From Shewanella xiamenensis (GTDB lineage: Bacteria; Pseudomonadota; Gammaproteobacteria; Enterobacterales; Shewanellaceae): DNA of 64,000 nucleotides. A program made the translations under genes and the position numbers. Below are positions 12,024 through 20,083 of the stretch, one piece after another; position 1 is the stretch's first letter; every line of letters begins with the position of its first letter. The notes under the pieces were generated by a model. The model did not search any database and was not told where the DNA came from. It was given only the letters and a program-made list of their open reading frames with translations. The stretch spans positions 25,815-89,814 of the forward strand of contig NZ_BMOP01000017.1 in NCBI RefSeq assembly GCF_014647135.1. Direction: 5' to 3'.

Positions 12024-13127
12024 ATGGCGTTAAATGGTGTTTCAATTCTGTGGGTTGAAGATGACCCAGTATTCAGGCAAATCGTTGCTACCTTTCTAAA
12101 TGGTCGCGGTGCACAGGTAGTGCAGGCTGGCGATGGAGAGCAGGGGCTGATTCATTTCAAGCAACAACGTTTCGATATCATACTTGCCGATTTGAGTATG
12201 CCAAAGCTTGGTGGCTTAGATATGCTTAAGGAAATGAGCAGGTTAGAGCCATTAGTGCCTTCTATTGTTATTTCAGGTAACAATGTTATGGCGGATGTTG
12301 TCGAGGCGCTGCGCATCGGTGCGAGTGATTATTTGGTTAAACCTGTTGCCGATCTCTTTATTATCGAGCAAGCCATTCAACAAGGGCTGCAGCGAAATCA
12401 TCCCGATGATATTACTCAGGCAGACTTTGATGCTTTATCTCACCAAGAGTTGAATGATAATTTAGCCTTATTAGAACAAAGTGTTGAAGCGGCTAAGCAA
12501 GTTCAGCAGCAACTTTTCCCTGCTTCAAATATCAGTTATCCCGCCGCCAAAGTTGATTACAGCTTATTTAAAAGCAGTGATATCAGTAGCTACTTTATTG
12601 ACTCAACAATGGTGGGCAGTGATCATTTGATTATGTATATGGCCCACCTCTATCCCGAAGACAATCGCGCGGCGTTTGCTTGTGTTTTGCTACGCAGTTT
12701 TGTCAACCAAAAGCTGAAAAGTTATCGAAGTGGTCAGAGTAAAACCATTATCGAGCCGTTCAATATGCTGAGCTACTTGAATGAGCGTTTGGTAAAGTCC
12801 GGTTTGGATATCACAGTAGATATTGTTTATGTCGCAATCGAATTAACACGTTATCGTGCTGCCATTGCCCTAGCAGGCAAGGGACTGAGGTGCTATTTGC
12901 GTAATGACAAAGGCTTAAGTCCATTGGCTATTTCAGAAAGTTTACCACTAGGGGTATTAGATTGGGGTAAACCGAGTGTTCAGTTTCGAACGATTCTGCC
13001 CCAGGAGCAACTTTGTATCGCAACCAATGAGCCTGAACATAAGCAGCAGTTATTAGATAATCAATTTAAAGGATTAGTCTACAATTCAAACTTGCCTGCG
13101 GGTGGTTTTATTCAATTAAGTTTATAA
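12024..13127 (+). CDS. Response regulator with degenerate PP2C/RssB-like output domain
   Basis: About 367 residues. The N-terminal receiver (residues 5-125) has VEDD, phosphoacceptor D56 in ADLSMP and K in LVKPV. A helical linker (QSVEAAKQVQQQLFP) follows, typical of the RsbU/RssB class, and then a PP2C-like fold. The metal-binding GGD and DVxGHG motifs of active phosphatases are not found (VGSDHLIMYMAHL stands in their place), so it is likely a non-catalytic, RssB-like adaptor. Start taken at ATG 12024 (MALNGVSILWVEDD), since the longer frame from 11961 begins with an unlikely Cys-rich stretch. Target unknown. Confidence 0.8.
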   Translation: MALNGVSILWVEDDPVFRQIVATFLNGRGAQVVQAGDGEQGLIHFKQQRFDIILADLSMPKLGGLDMLKEMSRLEPLVPSIVISGNNVMADVVEALRIGASDYLVKPVADLFIIEQAIQQGLQRNHPDDITQADFDALSHQELNDNLALLEQSVEAAKQVQQQLFPASNISYPAAKVDYSLFKSSDISSYFIDSTMVGSDHLIMYMAHLYPEDNRAAFACVLLRSFVNQKLKSYRSGQSKTIIEPFNMLSYLNERLVKSGLDITVDIVYVAIELTRYRAAIALAGKGLRCYLRNDKGLSPLAISESLPLGVLDWGKPSVQFRTILPQEQLCIATNEPEHKQQLLDNQFKGLVYNSNLPAGGFIQLSL

Positions 13128-13137
13128 GAAGATAAGG

Positions 13138-13326
13138 TGCTAGGACGCAGCCAAAAGCGCTACAGCTAGGCCATTGCGTAGCTCGAGAAGCCTAGACTCT
13201 AGCACCTAGAACCTAGAACCTAGCACCTAGAACCTAGAACCTAGCACCTAGAACCTAGCACCTAGAACCTAGCACCTAGAACCTAGCACCTAGCACCTAG
13301 CACCTAGCACCTAGAACCTAGCACCC
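13138..13326. repeat. CTAG/hairpin repeat cluster 2 with 18-copy heptamer tract
   Basis: From 13138 the sequence has degenerate CTAG-linked hairpin modules. From 13201 to 13326 there are 18 contiguous 7-base units of the form AG(A/C)ACCT; only the last differs (AGCACCC). A-type and C-type units alternate irregularly. Every junction creates a CTAG, so CTAG recurs exactly every 7 bases. The tract lies just after the response-regulator gene. Confidence 0.95.
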
Positions 13327-13394
13327 ATGTTCTAATTTGTCAGAGTGCGAAACATCCCATCTCTAACCTCAACGTGTTTTGGGAGCAAAGCAAT

Positions 13395-13423
13395 AAAAAA
13401 CGCTGCATTTCTGCAGCGTTTTT
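13395..13423. terminator. Bidirectional intrinsic terminator
   Basis: The stem AAAAACGCTGCA / TGCAGCGTTTTT (13396-13407 and 13412-13423) has a 4-base loop, with A-run on one side and T-run on the other. It can end transcription from both directions between the response regulator (+) and the transporter (-). Confidence 0.85.
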
Positions 13424-13440
13424 ATCGAATATTGAATTAT

Positions 13441-13545
13441 TCAGGATGGTAGAAGCGTTCTATCTGGGCGAAGCCCAGTCTGCTTTTTCTCGCAGCGAAG
13501 CACCCTAGAGCAGTGCATTTGGCTGCGTCCTAGCTTCTAGCTGCG
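13441..13545. repeat. CTAG/hairpin repeat cluster 3
   Basis: It contains a 6-bp stem with GAA loop (CTGGGC/GCCCAG, 13464-13478), GCAGC modules and three CTAG links, ending next to the transporter stop codon. It belongs to the same family as the other clusters, in inverted order. Confidence 0.65.
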
Positions 13546-15015
13546 TTATCTTTTAATAGCTTCGTGTTCAGCGGTTACCGCAATTTCATCTTCTAATGCT
13601 TCTGCTTCATTGTGATGCTTGCTTTCCGCACCGTGCATCCAATCGACTAATTTGTCAGCCATAAAGTATAAGATCACACCAGAAAGTGCTGCGGTAATTG
13701 CAATACCCGAGAAGATAGCCATTGCATTGGCAAGTTGTTCTTCTTTTTCGCCGCCATGGCCAATAAAGGAACCCACCACACCACCAATTTTGTTAGCAGC
13801 AGCCACAAAGAGGAACCAAGAACCCATCATTAACGAAGCGATGCGAAGTGGAGCTAACTTAGTGACCATAGATAAACCAATAGGCGACAAGCAAAGTTCA
13901 CCCATGGTATGGAAGAAATAAGCGCCAACCAACCACCACATGCTTGATTTAGCTGTAGCGTCACCGCCCATTTCGACAACGGCACCGATCATAAATAAGA
14001 AGCCAACGGCTAACAGCACTAAGCCTAAAGCAAACTTAATCGGGGAGTTAGGTTCGTTTTTACCTAAACGTACCCAAATCGAAGCAACAACAGGAGCAAA
14101 AATAACGATAAACATTGCGTTTAAGGATTGGAACCAAGTGGTTGGTACTTCCCATGTGCCGATCATACGGTCGGTAAAGTCGTTAGTGAACAAGTTCATC
14201 AGGCCGCCAGCTTGCTCGAAGCCCGCCCAGAAAATAATAGTAAATAAACCCATCACCATGATGACTTTAATACGGTCACGTTCAACCTTCGTCAGTGGTT
14301 CTTTACGGACTTCTCCTTTTTCTGCTGCTTTTTGCTTTTCAAGCTTAGCAGCAGGAGTTCTACCGATATCACCAAGTAACTTTTGTGCAAACACAAGCTG
14401 GATAATTAACGACAGGATCATACCGATACCTGCGCAGATAAAACCAGCTTGGAAATTACCATCATAAGCGGCAACTACTGAGCCTACGATAATACCTGAG
14501 AGGAAAGCACCAACGTTGATCCCCATATAGAAAATGGTGAAAGCACCGTCACGGCGGTGATCTCCTTCTTGGTACAGATCGCCCACCATAGTAGAAATAT
14601 TCGGTTTAAACAGGCCGTTACCTAAGATTAACGTGCCTAAGCCGACGTAGAATACTTCGGTTTCCATCCCAGGCACCCAAGCATGGGGCGTACCTAAAAT
14701 AAATTGACCAGCCGCCATTAAAGTACCGCCAATCATAATGGCGCGACGTTGGCCCAGAAAGGTGTCGGCTAACCAACCACCAAGAAGTGGGGTCAAATAA
14801 ACAAGCCCAGTGAAGGTGCCATATAACGAAATGGCATCAGCTTGGCTCCAACCTAAACCGTGTCCACCTTCGCTTTGCACTTTATCAACTAAGTACAGTA
14901 CCAAAATGGCACGCATTGCATAATAACTAAAACGTTCCCAGAGTTCTGTTGTAAACAGTAGGAACAGACCTTTGGGATGGCCAAGCATTGTCCCTTGTGG
15001 TTTTGCTACGCTCAT
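13546..15015 (-). CDS. POT-family proton-coupled peptide transporter
   Basis: 489 residues with about 14 membrane helices. The N-terminal signature ELWERFSYYAMRAILVLYL (about 25-43) is the ExxERFxYY proton-coupling motif of POT/PTR transporters. GGWLADTFLGQRRAIMIGG gives the conserved loop motif, and GLFKPNISTMVGDLY matches the second PTR2 signature. It imports di/tripeptides with protons across the inner membrane. The gene stands alone, transcribed away from rfaH. The C-terminal tail is charged and cytoplasmic. Confidence 0.94.
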   Translation of the reverse strand: MSVAKPQGTMLGHPKGLFLLFTTELWERFSYYAMRAILVLYLVDKVQSEGGHGLGWSQADAISLYGTFTGLVYLTPLLGGWLADTFLGQRRAIMIGGTLMAAGQFILGTPHAWVPGMETEVFYVGLGTLILGNGLFKPNISTMVGDLYQEGDHRRDGAFTIFYMGINVGAFLSGIIVGSVVAAYDGNFQAGFICAGIGMILSLIIQLVFAQKLLGDIGRTPAAKLEKQKAAEKGEVRKEPLTKVERDRIKVIMVMGLFTIIFWAGFEQAGGLMNLFTNDFTDRMIGTWEVPTTWFQSLNAMFIVIFAPVVASIWVRLGKNEPNSPIKFALGLVLLAVGFLFMIGAVVEMGGDATAKSSMWWLVGAYFFHTMGELCLSPIGLSMVTKLAPLRIASLMMGSWFLFVAAANKIGGVVGSFIGHGGEKEEQLANAMAIFSGIAITAALSGVILYFMADKLVDWMHGAESKHHNEAEALEDEIAVTAEHEAIKR

Positions 15016-15490
15016 GAAGTTTCCACCTTAAGCTCGTGATTGCCTGTGGCGCCCCTGAAACAGGATGATGTCACCACAGAAAAATGATTGTTGCTCTTCT
15101 CATTTATCTTGAGTCAATTCGATATTTAGCTCTAGCTTAAAAGCATGAGTAAATTGTTGAATTGCTGAGATTTAAGTATGAGTTATTGTTACGTTCTTAT
15201 AATAAAAGTAATATTTTAAGCGTTAATTAGGATATTTTCGCTAAAATTCCCACCTTATATACCCTTTAAAAGTCACTAAAGTCAATTTTGACTTGCTAAC
15301 TGGTGAGATTATCTGCAACTCGCCACCAAATATCGATTTATGTTGATTTTCCTAATATATCGGCACTTTGTTTAGATACCGAACAGCAAGGGTTTTAAGG
15401 CAAAAAACTGCTTCCATCCGTCTTGACAACTTTGTTATGATTGCGACCCGTGAATGGACGTCACTTAACATAGGGTAGTGAGATTAATCG
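15016..15490. other. Divergent intergenic region between POT transporter and rfaH
   Basis: 475 AT-rich bases without a coding frame. They must carry promoters for both flanking genes. I could not place convincing -35/-10 pairs; TTGACA at 15424-15429 has only 7 bases before a TATGAT, which is not a valid spacing. Confidence 0.5.
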
Positions 15491-15991
15491 ATGAAGGCAT
15501 GGTACCTTTTGTACTGTAAACCTCGTAGTGAAGCGAGGGCACAACAAAATTTAGCTCTTCAAAATTTAGAGACATATTTGCCAATGGTCTCTGAAGAAAA
15601 ATCTCAACGCGGTCAGAAGCGGATCTGTCGTGTGCCTTTATTTCCAAATTATTTGTTTATCAATTTTGACCCAAGCCAAACTAGCGTTAAGCAGGTCCAC
15701 TCTACTCGCGGTGTGAGTCGTATAGTCAATTGTCAGGAAAGAATGACACCCATTGATGACCGAGTCATTCACGCTATTCGCATGAAAGAATTAACGCCTT
15801 CCCAATCTGTTTTAGACAGCGAATTTGAACTAAAAACAGGGGAAAAAATCCGCTTTAAAGACGGTCCATTTGTTGATTTAGAAGGTATTTTTCAAGAAAA
15901 ATGCCCAAACAAACGTTGCCATGTTTTATTTAATATTATGGGGCAGATCAACACCTTATCTGTACCAGAACACTCAGTTGAACGAGTGTGA
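15491..15991 (+). CDS. rfaH: Transcription elongation/antitermination factor RfaH
   Basis: 166 residues, NusG-like. The N-terminal NGN domain opens MKAWYLLYCKPRSEARAQQNL and contains LFPNYLFINFDP, both diagnostic of RfaH against NusG. A C-terminal KOW-like domain follows (about 110-166). RfaH binds RNA polymerase paused at an ops element, suppresses Rho-dependent termination and helps ribosome recruitment on long surface-polysaccharide operons. A matching ops element is at 16519 in the leader of the next operon, so the target is local. Confidence 0.94.
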   Translation: MKAWYLLYCKPRSEARAQQNLALQNLETYLPMVSEEKSQRGQKRICRVPLFPNYLFINFDPSQTSVKQVHSTRGVSRIVNCQERMTPIDDRVIHAIRMKELTPSQSVLDSEFELKTGEKIRFKDGPFVDLEGIFQEKCPNKRCHVLFNIMGQINTLSVPEHSVERV

Positions 15992-16518
15992 TTTGTTAAT
16001 GAGTTCACTTTGCTAAGTAGGATCTTTGCTTAGAGACGTGTAGGACATTTGCTATAGATTGAGTTTTTTGATTTTAAGTAATATTAAGCCGGAATAAAAA
16101 ATTTATTTTATTTCAGTGTTTTACATGATTTATTTGTTTTTACATTGTTTATCAAAACAGGTTTTGCACAATAAGTAACCAAAAACAATTTATGTGCCCG
16201 TTTATTAAACAAGCAATGTAGTGGTTTAGCAGTACAATTTGCGACTCATTTAAGTCGCCAAAACCTGTTTGTACAACTAAAGTTTTACTTGGTTTTTATG
16301 TTGTAGCAGTATGAGGTTTTAGATTTTCGCTAAGTATTGGCCTTTGGTTTATTGAATCACATAGAGTACTTGATGTGTTAATCGTAAACTTTAATGGCTT
16401 TAGACTTTAATGACTTTAGATTGATGGTAGGTAAAATCTCGTCATCCTAAAATCTTTAACCTTTTGAAAAATTAGAATATTCGCAGCGCGAAGGGCAATA
16501 TAGAGGCCGCAATCTATG
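15992..16518. other. AT-rich region between rfaH and ops
   Basis: It probably contains the promoter of the polysaccharide operon, which I could not place. Two adjacent 16-bp direct repeats, CTTTAATG(G/A)CTTTAGA, lie at 16389-16404 and 16405-16420 with one mismatch. A palindrome-like CAAAACAGGTTTTG occurs near 16154, with a related inverted copy (CAAAACCTGTTTGTAC) near 16260. No coding frame. Confidence 0.5.
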
Positions 16519-16530
16519 GGCGGTAGCGTG
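16519..16530 (+). promoter_or_regulatory. ops element (RfaH recruitment site)
   Basis: GGCGGTAGCGTG matches the ops core known from enterobacterial rfa and capsule operons. It is in the leader 353 bases before the first operon gene and 528 bases after rfaH. Known role: the paused polymerase exposes the non-template ops strand, which recruits RfaH. Confidence 0.9.
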
Positions 16531-16542
16531 CCTGAAAGGCAT

Positions 16543-16761
16543 CGAATGAATAGTTTCATTCGTTAAGCTAACGCTGTTAATAATTGTCTGGAACAATTAT
16601 TAACAGCGTTAGCTGATCCGAAGGATGAAGTGCTGGATGCACTGAATAAGGCCTCTGGCCGCCACGCGATAGAAGTGTCAGGAACACTTCAAAATTGCTT
16701 TAGCAAGCCCTCAGGGTGGAGTATATGGATATACGGAATAATCGTTAGCGTGTCTGAAAGA
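16543..16761 (+). promoter_or_regulatory. Hairpin-rich operon leader with a second, degenerate ops-like site
   Basis: Consecutive inverted repeats: 16543-16562 (8-bp stem); 16566-16614 (22-bp perfect stem, 5-base loop); a 4-bp ATCC/GGAT pair; 16650-16660 (GGCC-TCT-GGCC); 16672-16690 (7-bp stem, CAGGA loop); 16721-16734 (GTATAT/ATATAC). At 16741-16761 a sequence matches ops plus its downstream flank at 16 of 21 positions, including TAGCGTG and CTGAAAG. None of the stems is followed by a T-run. Confidence 0.75.
16566..16614 (+). promoter_or_regulatory. 22-bp perfect hairpin in operon leader
   Basis: Arms 16566-16587 and 16593-16614 pair without mismatch around a CTGGA loop. It is too long and lacks a T-run for a normal intrinsic terminator. 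It lies 36 bases after ops, so it would fold just after RfaH loading; an RNA-level role is inference. Confidence 0.85.
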
Positions 16762-16771
16762 AAAGAAGGAC

Positions 16772-16837
16772 GTTGCTTCGCAACTGATAGGACGCCACTA
16801 CGTGGCTCTAGAATCTAGAAGGAGCGTAGCGACGCTC
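16772..16837. repeat. CTAG/hairpin repeat cluster 4
   Basis: Modules: GTTGC-TTC-GCAAC (16772-16784), GCCAC-TAC-GTGGC (16794-16806), two CTAG heptads, then GAGCGT-AGCG-ACGCTC (16822-16837). It sits 46 bases before the first gene of the polysaccharide operon. Confidence 0.85.
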
Positions 16838-16882
16838 TGCTGTATCATTGTTTTCCATCTTTAACCCAATCGGAGATATCTG

Positions 16883-19372
16883 GTGTTACAACAAATCAAA
16901 AAATTCATCATAGTGGGTTTAAGTGCCACGATATTGATGGGCACTCAGGCGCAAGCCGTTACGCCCTCTCCGCAGATGATTGAACAATTCAAGCAATTAC
17001 CTAAGTCAGAGCAAGAACGTTTAGCTCGCCAGTACGGTATTGATCCGTCAATGATAACTGGAGCCTCACCAGCCGCTACGGTTGTTGAAAATCCAACCGT
17101 GGTGACGCCACGAACGGAAAACGGTAACAGTGTCGTTGATCAATCAGAAGACGATAAGCTTAATCAGGCAACTAAAACTGAAGCGAATGTCGAAGCAATT
17201 GAAAGCAAAAAAGAAAATGAGCTAAAACGCTTTGGCTACGATCTTTTTGCGGGCTCACCCAGTACCTTTGCCCCCGTTTCAGATGTGCCAGTGCCCGCAG
17301 AATATATGATGGGCCCTGGTGATACCTTAAACGTGCAACTTTTTGGTAAAGAAAACAATCAGTTTACATTAACTGTTGGCCGCGATGGCGCAGTGCAATT
17401 CCCGAATTTGGGCCCAATTTCACTTGTTGGTTTAACCTTTGCTGAAACACGTGAATTATTACAGCAAAAAATCAGCCAAAGCATGATAGGTATTGAGTCC
17501 AACATCACTATGGGTGAGTTGCGTTCAATCCGAATTTTTGTGGCCGGTGACGCATATAAACCAGGTTCTTACACCGTATCGAGTCTATCAACAATTACTC
17601 AAGCCTTGTTTATCTCTGGTGGGGTAAATGAAATTGGTAGCTTGCGTAATATCCAATTAAAGCGCTCAGGTAACACTATTGGCCGTTTAGACTTGTATGA
17701 TTTATTGCTGCGTGGCGATGCTTCAGGTGATATGCGCTTGCAATCTGGCGATGTAGTGTTTATTCCATCAGCGGGTGGCACCGTTAGCGTGATTGGTGAA
17801 GTGCGTCGCCCTGCGATTTACGAGCTTAAAAATAACGAGACCATGGCAGATGTGATTAACATGGCCAGTGGCTTAAATCCTGGCGCTTATCCCAAAGCCA
17901 GTACTATCGAGCGCTATAGTCGTGATGCGGTAAAAACTGTTGTTACCGTTGATTTAACTGAAAACTCAGGCCTAAGCACGCTGGCTAAAAATGGCGATCT
18001 ACTCAATGTGCGCTCAGCCTCAAGCCGTATTGATAATGCAATCACCCTTGCTGGTGCGGTAATTCGCCCTGGTAAATATCAATGGACTAACGGTTTAACC
18101 GTTGCTGACTTATTGCCTTCAATTTGGGGGGATCTAACCATCTCCGCCGACTTGGATTACAGTCTACTCGTTCGAGAGATCAACCAACGCGGCGATATTG
18201 AAGTTGAGCGGATTAATCTTGGCCGTGCCATTGGAGAACCAAAATCCCATTACAACATTCCGCTAAAACCACGGGATTCAGTCATCGTATTTGACTATGC
18301 CGACCGTGAAGAGCTGCTTAAGCCCATCATTAAAAAGCTAAAAGAGCAAAGCCGTTTTGGTGATGCCGCCAAACTGGTCAATATCAATGGAAATGTTCGC
18401 TTCCCTGGGCAGTATCCAATAACGGTTAATGCGGATGTTAAAGAATTACTCATTGCAGCAGGTGGTTTAGAAGAAGGTGCATACACTTTATCTGCTGAAC
18501 TGACTCGCCAGCAAGTGTCAGAGCAAAATGGTGTCACAGTGGAGCATGTGCAGTTAAGCTTAGATCGCGTTATGCAAAATGATCCTGCCGCCAATATTAA
18601 ACTGCAAAGCCGTGACATCTTAACTGTACGTACGTTGCCTGACTGGCAAGAAACCCGCTGGGTGACTATCAAGGGTGAAGTTAAATTCCCTGGTACTTAC
18701 AGCATCCAGCGCGGCGAAACCTTAAAAGAGGTGCTTGCCCGAGCAGGCGGTATGACAAGTGATGCCGCACCACGTAGTGCAGTCTTTTTACGTAAATCTA
18801 TCCAAGAAAAAGAACAGCAAGAGATTGCCAAACTTGCCGACGAACTGCGCCGAGAGATTGCTGCTAAAGCCTTGACCAAAGATACTCCAACAGTGGGTTA
18901 TAACGACGCTCAAATGATGTTAAATCAGTTGGAAAATGTAAAAACCGTTGGCCGTTTAGTCGTTGATATTAATGCCATTGAATTAGGCATCGAAAGTGCC
19001 AATTTAATGTTAGAAGACGCCGATACTCTTTATATTCCAGCAACTAACCAAACCGTATCAGTTATGGGCCAAGTACAACACCCAAGTACTCATCGCTATA
19101 AACCGGGTTTAACCTATGAGCAATACTTAGCCTTATCCGGTGGCCCGCGTAAACGTGCTGATGAATCACGTACTTACATATTAAAAGCCGATGGCGCGGT
19201 ACAAATGCCAGAATCTTCAATGTGGTTTACTGGTGGCAGCTCAATGGAGCCAGGCGACACTATCGTTGTACCATTAGATACCGAATACAAAGATAACCTC
19301 ACGCTATGGACGCAAGTGACCGGCATTATCTATAACACCGCTGTGGCTGTATCCGCGATATCGGGGATATAA
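16883..19372 (+). CDS. Wza-family polysaccharide export protein with multiple SLBB domains
   Basis: 829 residues, much longer than E. coli Wza (about 380). An N-terminal signal peptide ends AQAV (about 25). The Poly_export domain begins near 135 (PAEYMMGPGDTLNVQLFG). Six SLBB-type repeats of the form GxVxxPGxY are visible near residues 218, 303, 389, 499, 595 and 726, the last degenerate. Such proteins form the periplasmic/outer-membrane channel for polysaccharide. Start GTG at 16883 with GGAG 7 bases ahead. It is the first gene after the ops leader. No tyrosine kinase Wzc is found; Wzz follows instead. Confidence 0.9.
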   Translation: MLQQIKKFIIVGLSATILMGTQAQAVTPSPQMIEQFKQLPKSEQERLARQYGIDPSMITGASPAATVVENPTVVTPRTENGNSVVDQSEDDKLNQATKTEANVEAIESKKENELKRFGYDLFAGSPSTFAPVSDVPVPAEYMMGPGDTLNVQLFGKENNQFTLTVGRDGAVQFPNLGPISLVGLTFAETRELLQQKISQSMIGIESNITMGELRSIRIFVAGDAYKPGSYTVSSLSTITQALFISGGVNEIGSLRNIQLKRSGNTIGRLDLYDLLLRGDASGDMRLQSGDVVFIPSAGGTVSVIGEVRRPAIYELKNNETMADVINMASGLNPGAYPKASTIERYSRDAVKTVVTVDLTENSGLSTLAKNGDLLNVRSASSRIDNAITLAGAVIRPGKYQWTNGLTVADLLPSIWGDLTISADLDYSLLVREINQRGDIEVERINLGRAIGEPKSHYNIPLKPRDSVIVFDYADREELLKPIIKKLKEQSRFGDAAKLVNINGNVRFPGQYPITVNADVKELLIAAGGLEEGAYTLSAELTRQQVSEQNGVTVEHVQLSLDRVMQNDPAANIKLQSRDILTVRTLPDWQETRWVTIKGEVKFPGTYSIQRGETLKEVLARAGGMTSDAAPRSAVFLRKSIQEKEQQEIAKLADELRREIAAKALTKDTPTVGYNDAQMMLNQLENVKTVGRLVVDINAIELGIESANLMLEDADTLYIPATNQTVSVMGQVQHPSTHRYKPGLTYEQYLALSGGPRKRADESRTYILKADGAVQMPESSMWFTGGSSMEPGDTIVVPLDTEYKDNLTLWTQVTGIIYNTAVAVSAISGI

Positions 19373-19373
19373 C

Positions 19374-19500
19374 GCCACGGTGTGGCAAGAATCTAGGGCG
19401 TTGCTTCGCAACTGCTAGGACGCAGCAAAAAGCGCTGCTCTAGAACGCCACTGCGTGGCTCTAGAATCTAGAAGTCGCGTAGCGACGCTCTGCTTTTCCT
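19374..19500. repeat. CTAG/hairpin repeat cluster 5
   Basis: The most regular cluster, starting 2 bases after the wza-like stop. Modules: GCCAC-GGT-GTGGC (19374-19386), GTTGC-TTC-GCAAC (19400-19412), GCAGC...GCTGC (19422-19438), GCCAC-TGC-GTGGC (19447-19459), GTCGC-GTA-GCGAC (19474-19486). Between the last two lie two CTAG heptads (TCTAGAA twice). Confidence 0.92.
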
Positions 19501-19527
19501 CGATTCTCGCGACTGAAAGGAGCTCTC

Positions 19528-19881
19528 ATGCGATTCGAACAACTGGATGTTTGGAAACGAGCTTCGAGATTATCTTGTCAAATATATCAAGTGACAGAAT
19601 CAGTAAGTAATTGGGGTTTTAAAGATCAAATAACCCGTTCAGGATTATCTGTCCCTTCAAATATTGCTGAGGGTGAAGAGCGTGAAACACTAAAAGATCA
19701 AATTCGCTTTTTGTACTATGCCAAAGGCTCTCTAGGAGAGCTAGTCACCCAACTTTATATAGGTATTGAAGTTGGATATTTGGCAAAGGAACCCACGTTA
19801 CTTATGGTTCAAGAAGCAAAAGAATTAGCCAAAATCTTAGGTGCAATTATCAAACAAAAGCAAAGTAAGAGTAAAAGCTAA
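19528..19881 (+). CDS. Four-helix-bundle protein (23S rRNA intervening-sequence protein family)
   Basis: 117 residues with the family signature VPSNIAEGEER (about 47-57) and the helix pattern FEQLDVWKRASRLSCQIY ... LGELVTQLYIGIEVGYL. Proteins of this family are encoded in 23S rRNA intervening sequences in Leptospira and Coxiella. A relative, Avd, serves diversity-generating retroelements. Here it stands alone, with no reverse transcriptase or rRNA nearby, between wza-like and wzz genes, and is flanked on both sides by CTAG/hairpin clusters. Function in this setting is unknown. A GGAG lies upstream of the ATG at 19528. Confidence 0.88.
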   Translation: MRFEQLDVWKRASRLSCQIYQVTESVSNWGFKDQITRSGLSVPSNIAEGEERETLKDQIRFLYYAKGSLGELVTQLYIGIEVGYLAKEPTLLMVQEAKELAKILGAIIKQKQSKSKS

Positions 19882-19887
19882 GAAGAA

Positions 19888-20072
19888 CGCAGCAAAGAGC
19901 ACTGCTCTAGAATGGCCTTCGGCCTCTAGAACGCCACTACGTGGCTTTAGAATCTAGAAGTCGCGAAGCGACGCTCTGCTCTTTCTATAAGGGCGCAGCC
20001 CGCTCTGCTTTAAGCTTTTTGCCTTTATAGAAGCGCAGCGCTCTCGCCGCGCAGCGTACTAGAATCTAGAAT
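19888..20072. repeat. CTAG/hairpin repeat cluster 6
   Basis: Modules: GCAG/CTGC pair (from 19890), GGCC-TTC-GGCC (19914-19924), GCCAC-TAC-GTGGC (19933-19945), GTCGC-GAA-GCGAC (19960-19972), GGGC-GCA-GCCC (19991-20001), then GC-rich palindromes and two CTAG heptads ending 12 bases before the wzz start. Confidence 0.9.
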
Positions 20073-20083
20073 CTGAAGAATCA

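Noticed and set aside
15424..15445. TTGACA/TATGAT promoter for rfaH
   Set aside because: Only 7 bases separate the two hexamers, too few for a sigma-70 promoter.
16630..16818. 62-codon frame in the operon leader
   Set aside because: It runs through the hairpins and CTAG repeats and its translation looks random; the region is better explained as structured leader.
19528..20072. Diversity-generating retroelement around the Avd-like protein
   Set aside because: No reverse transcriptase frame and no template/variable repeat pair with adenine-biased differences was seen.
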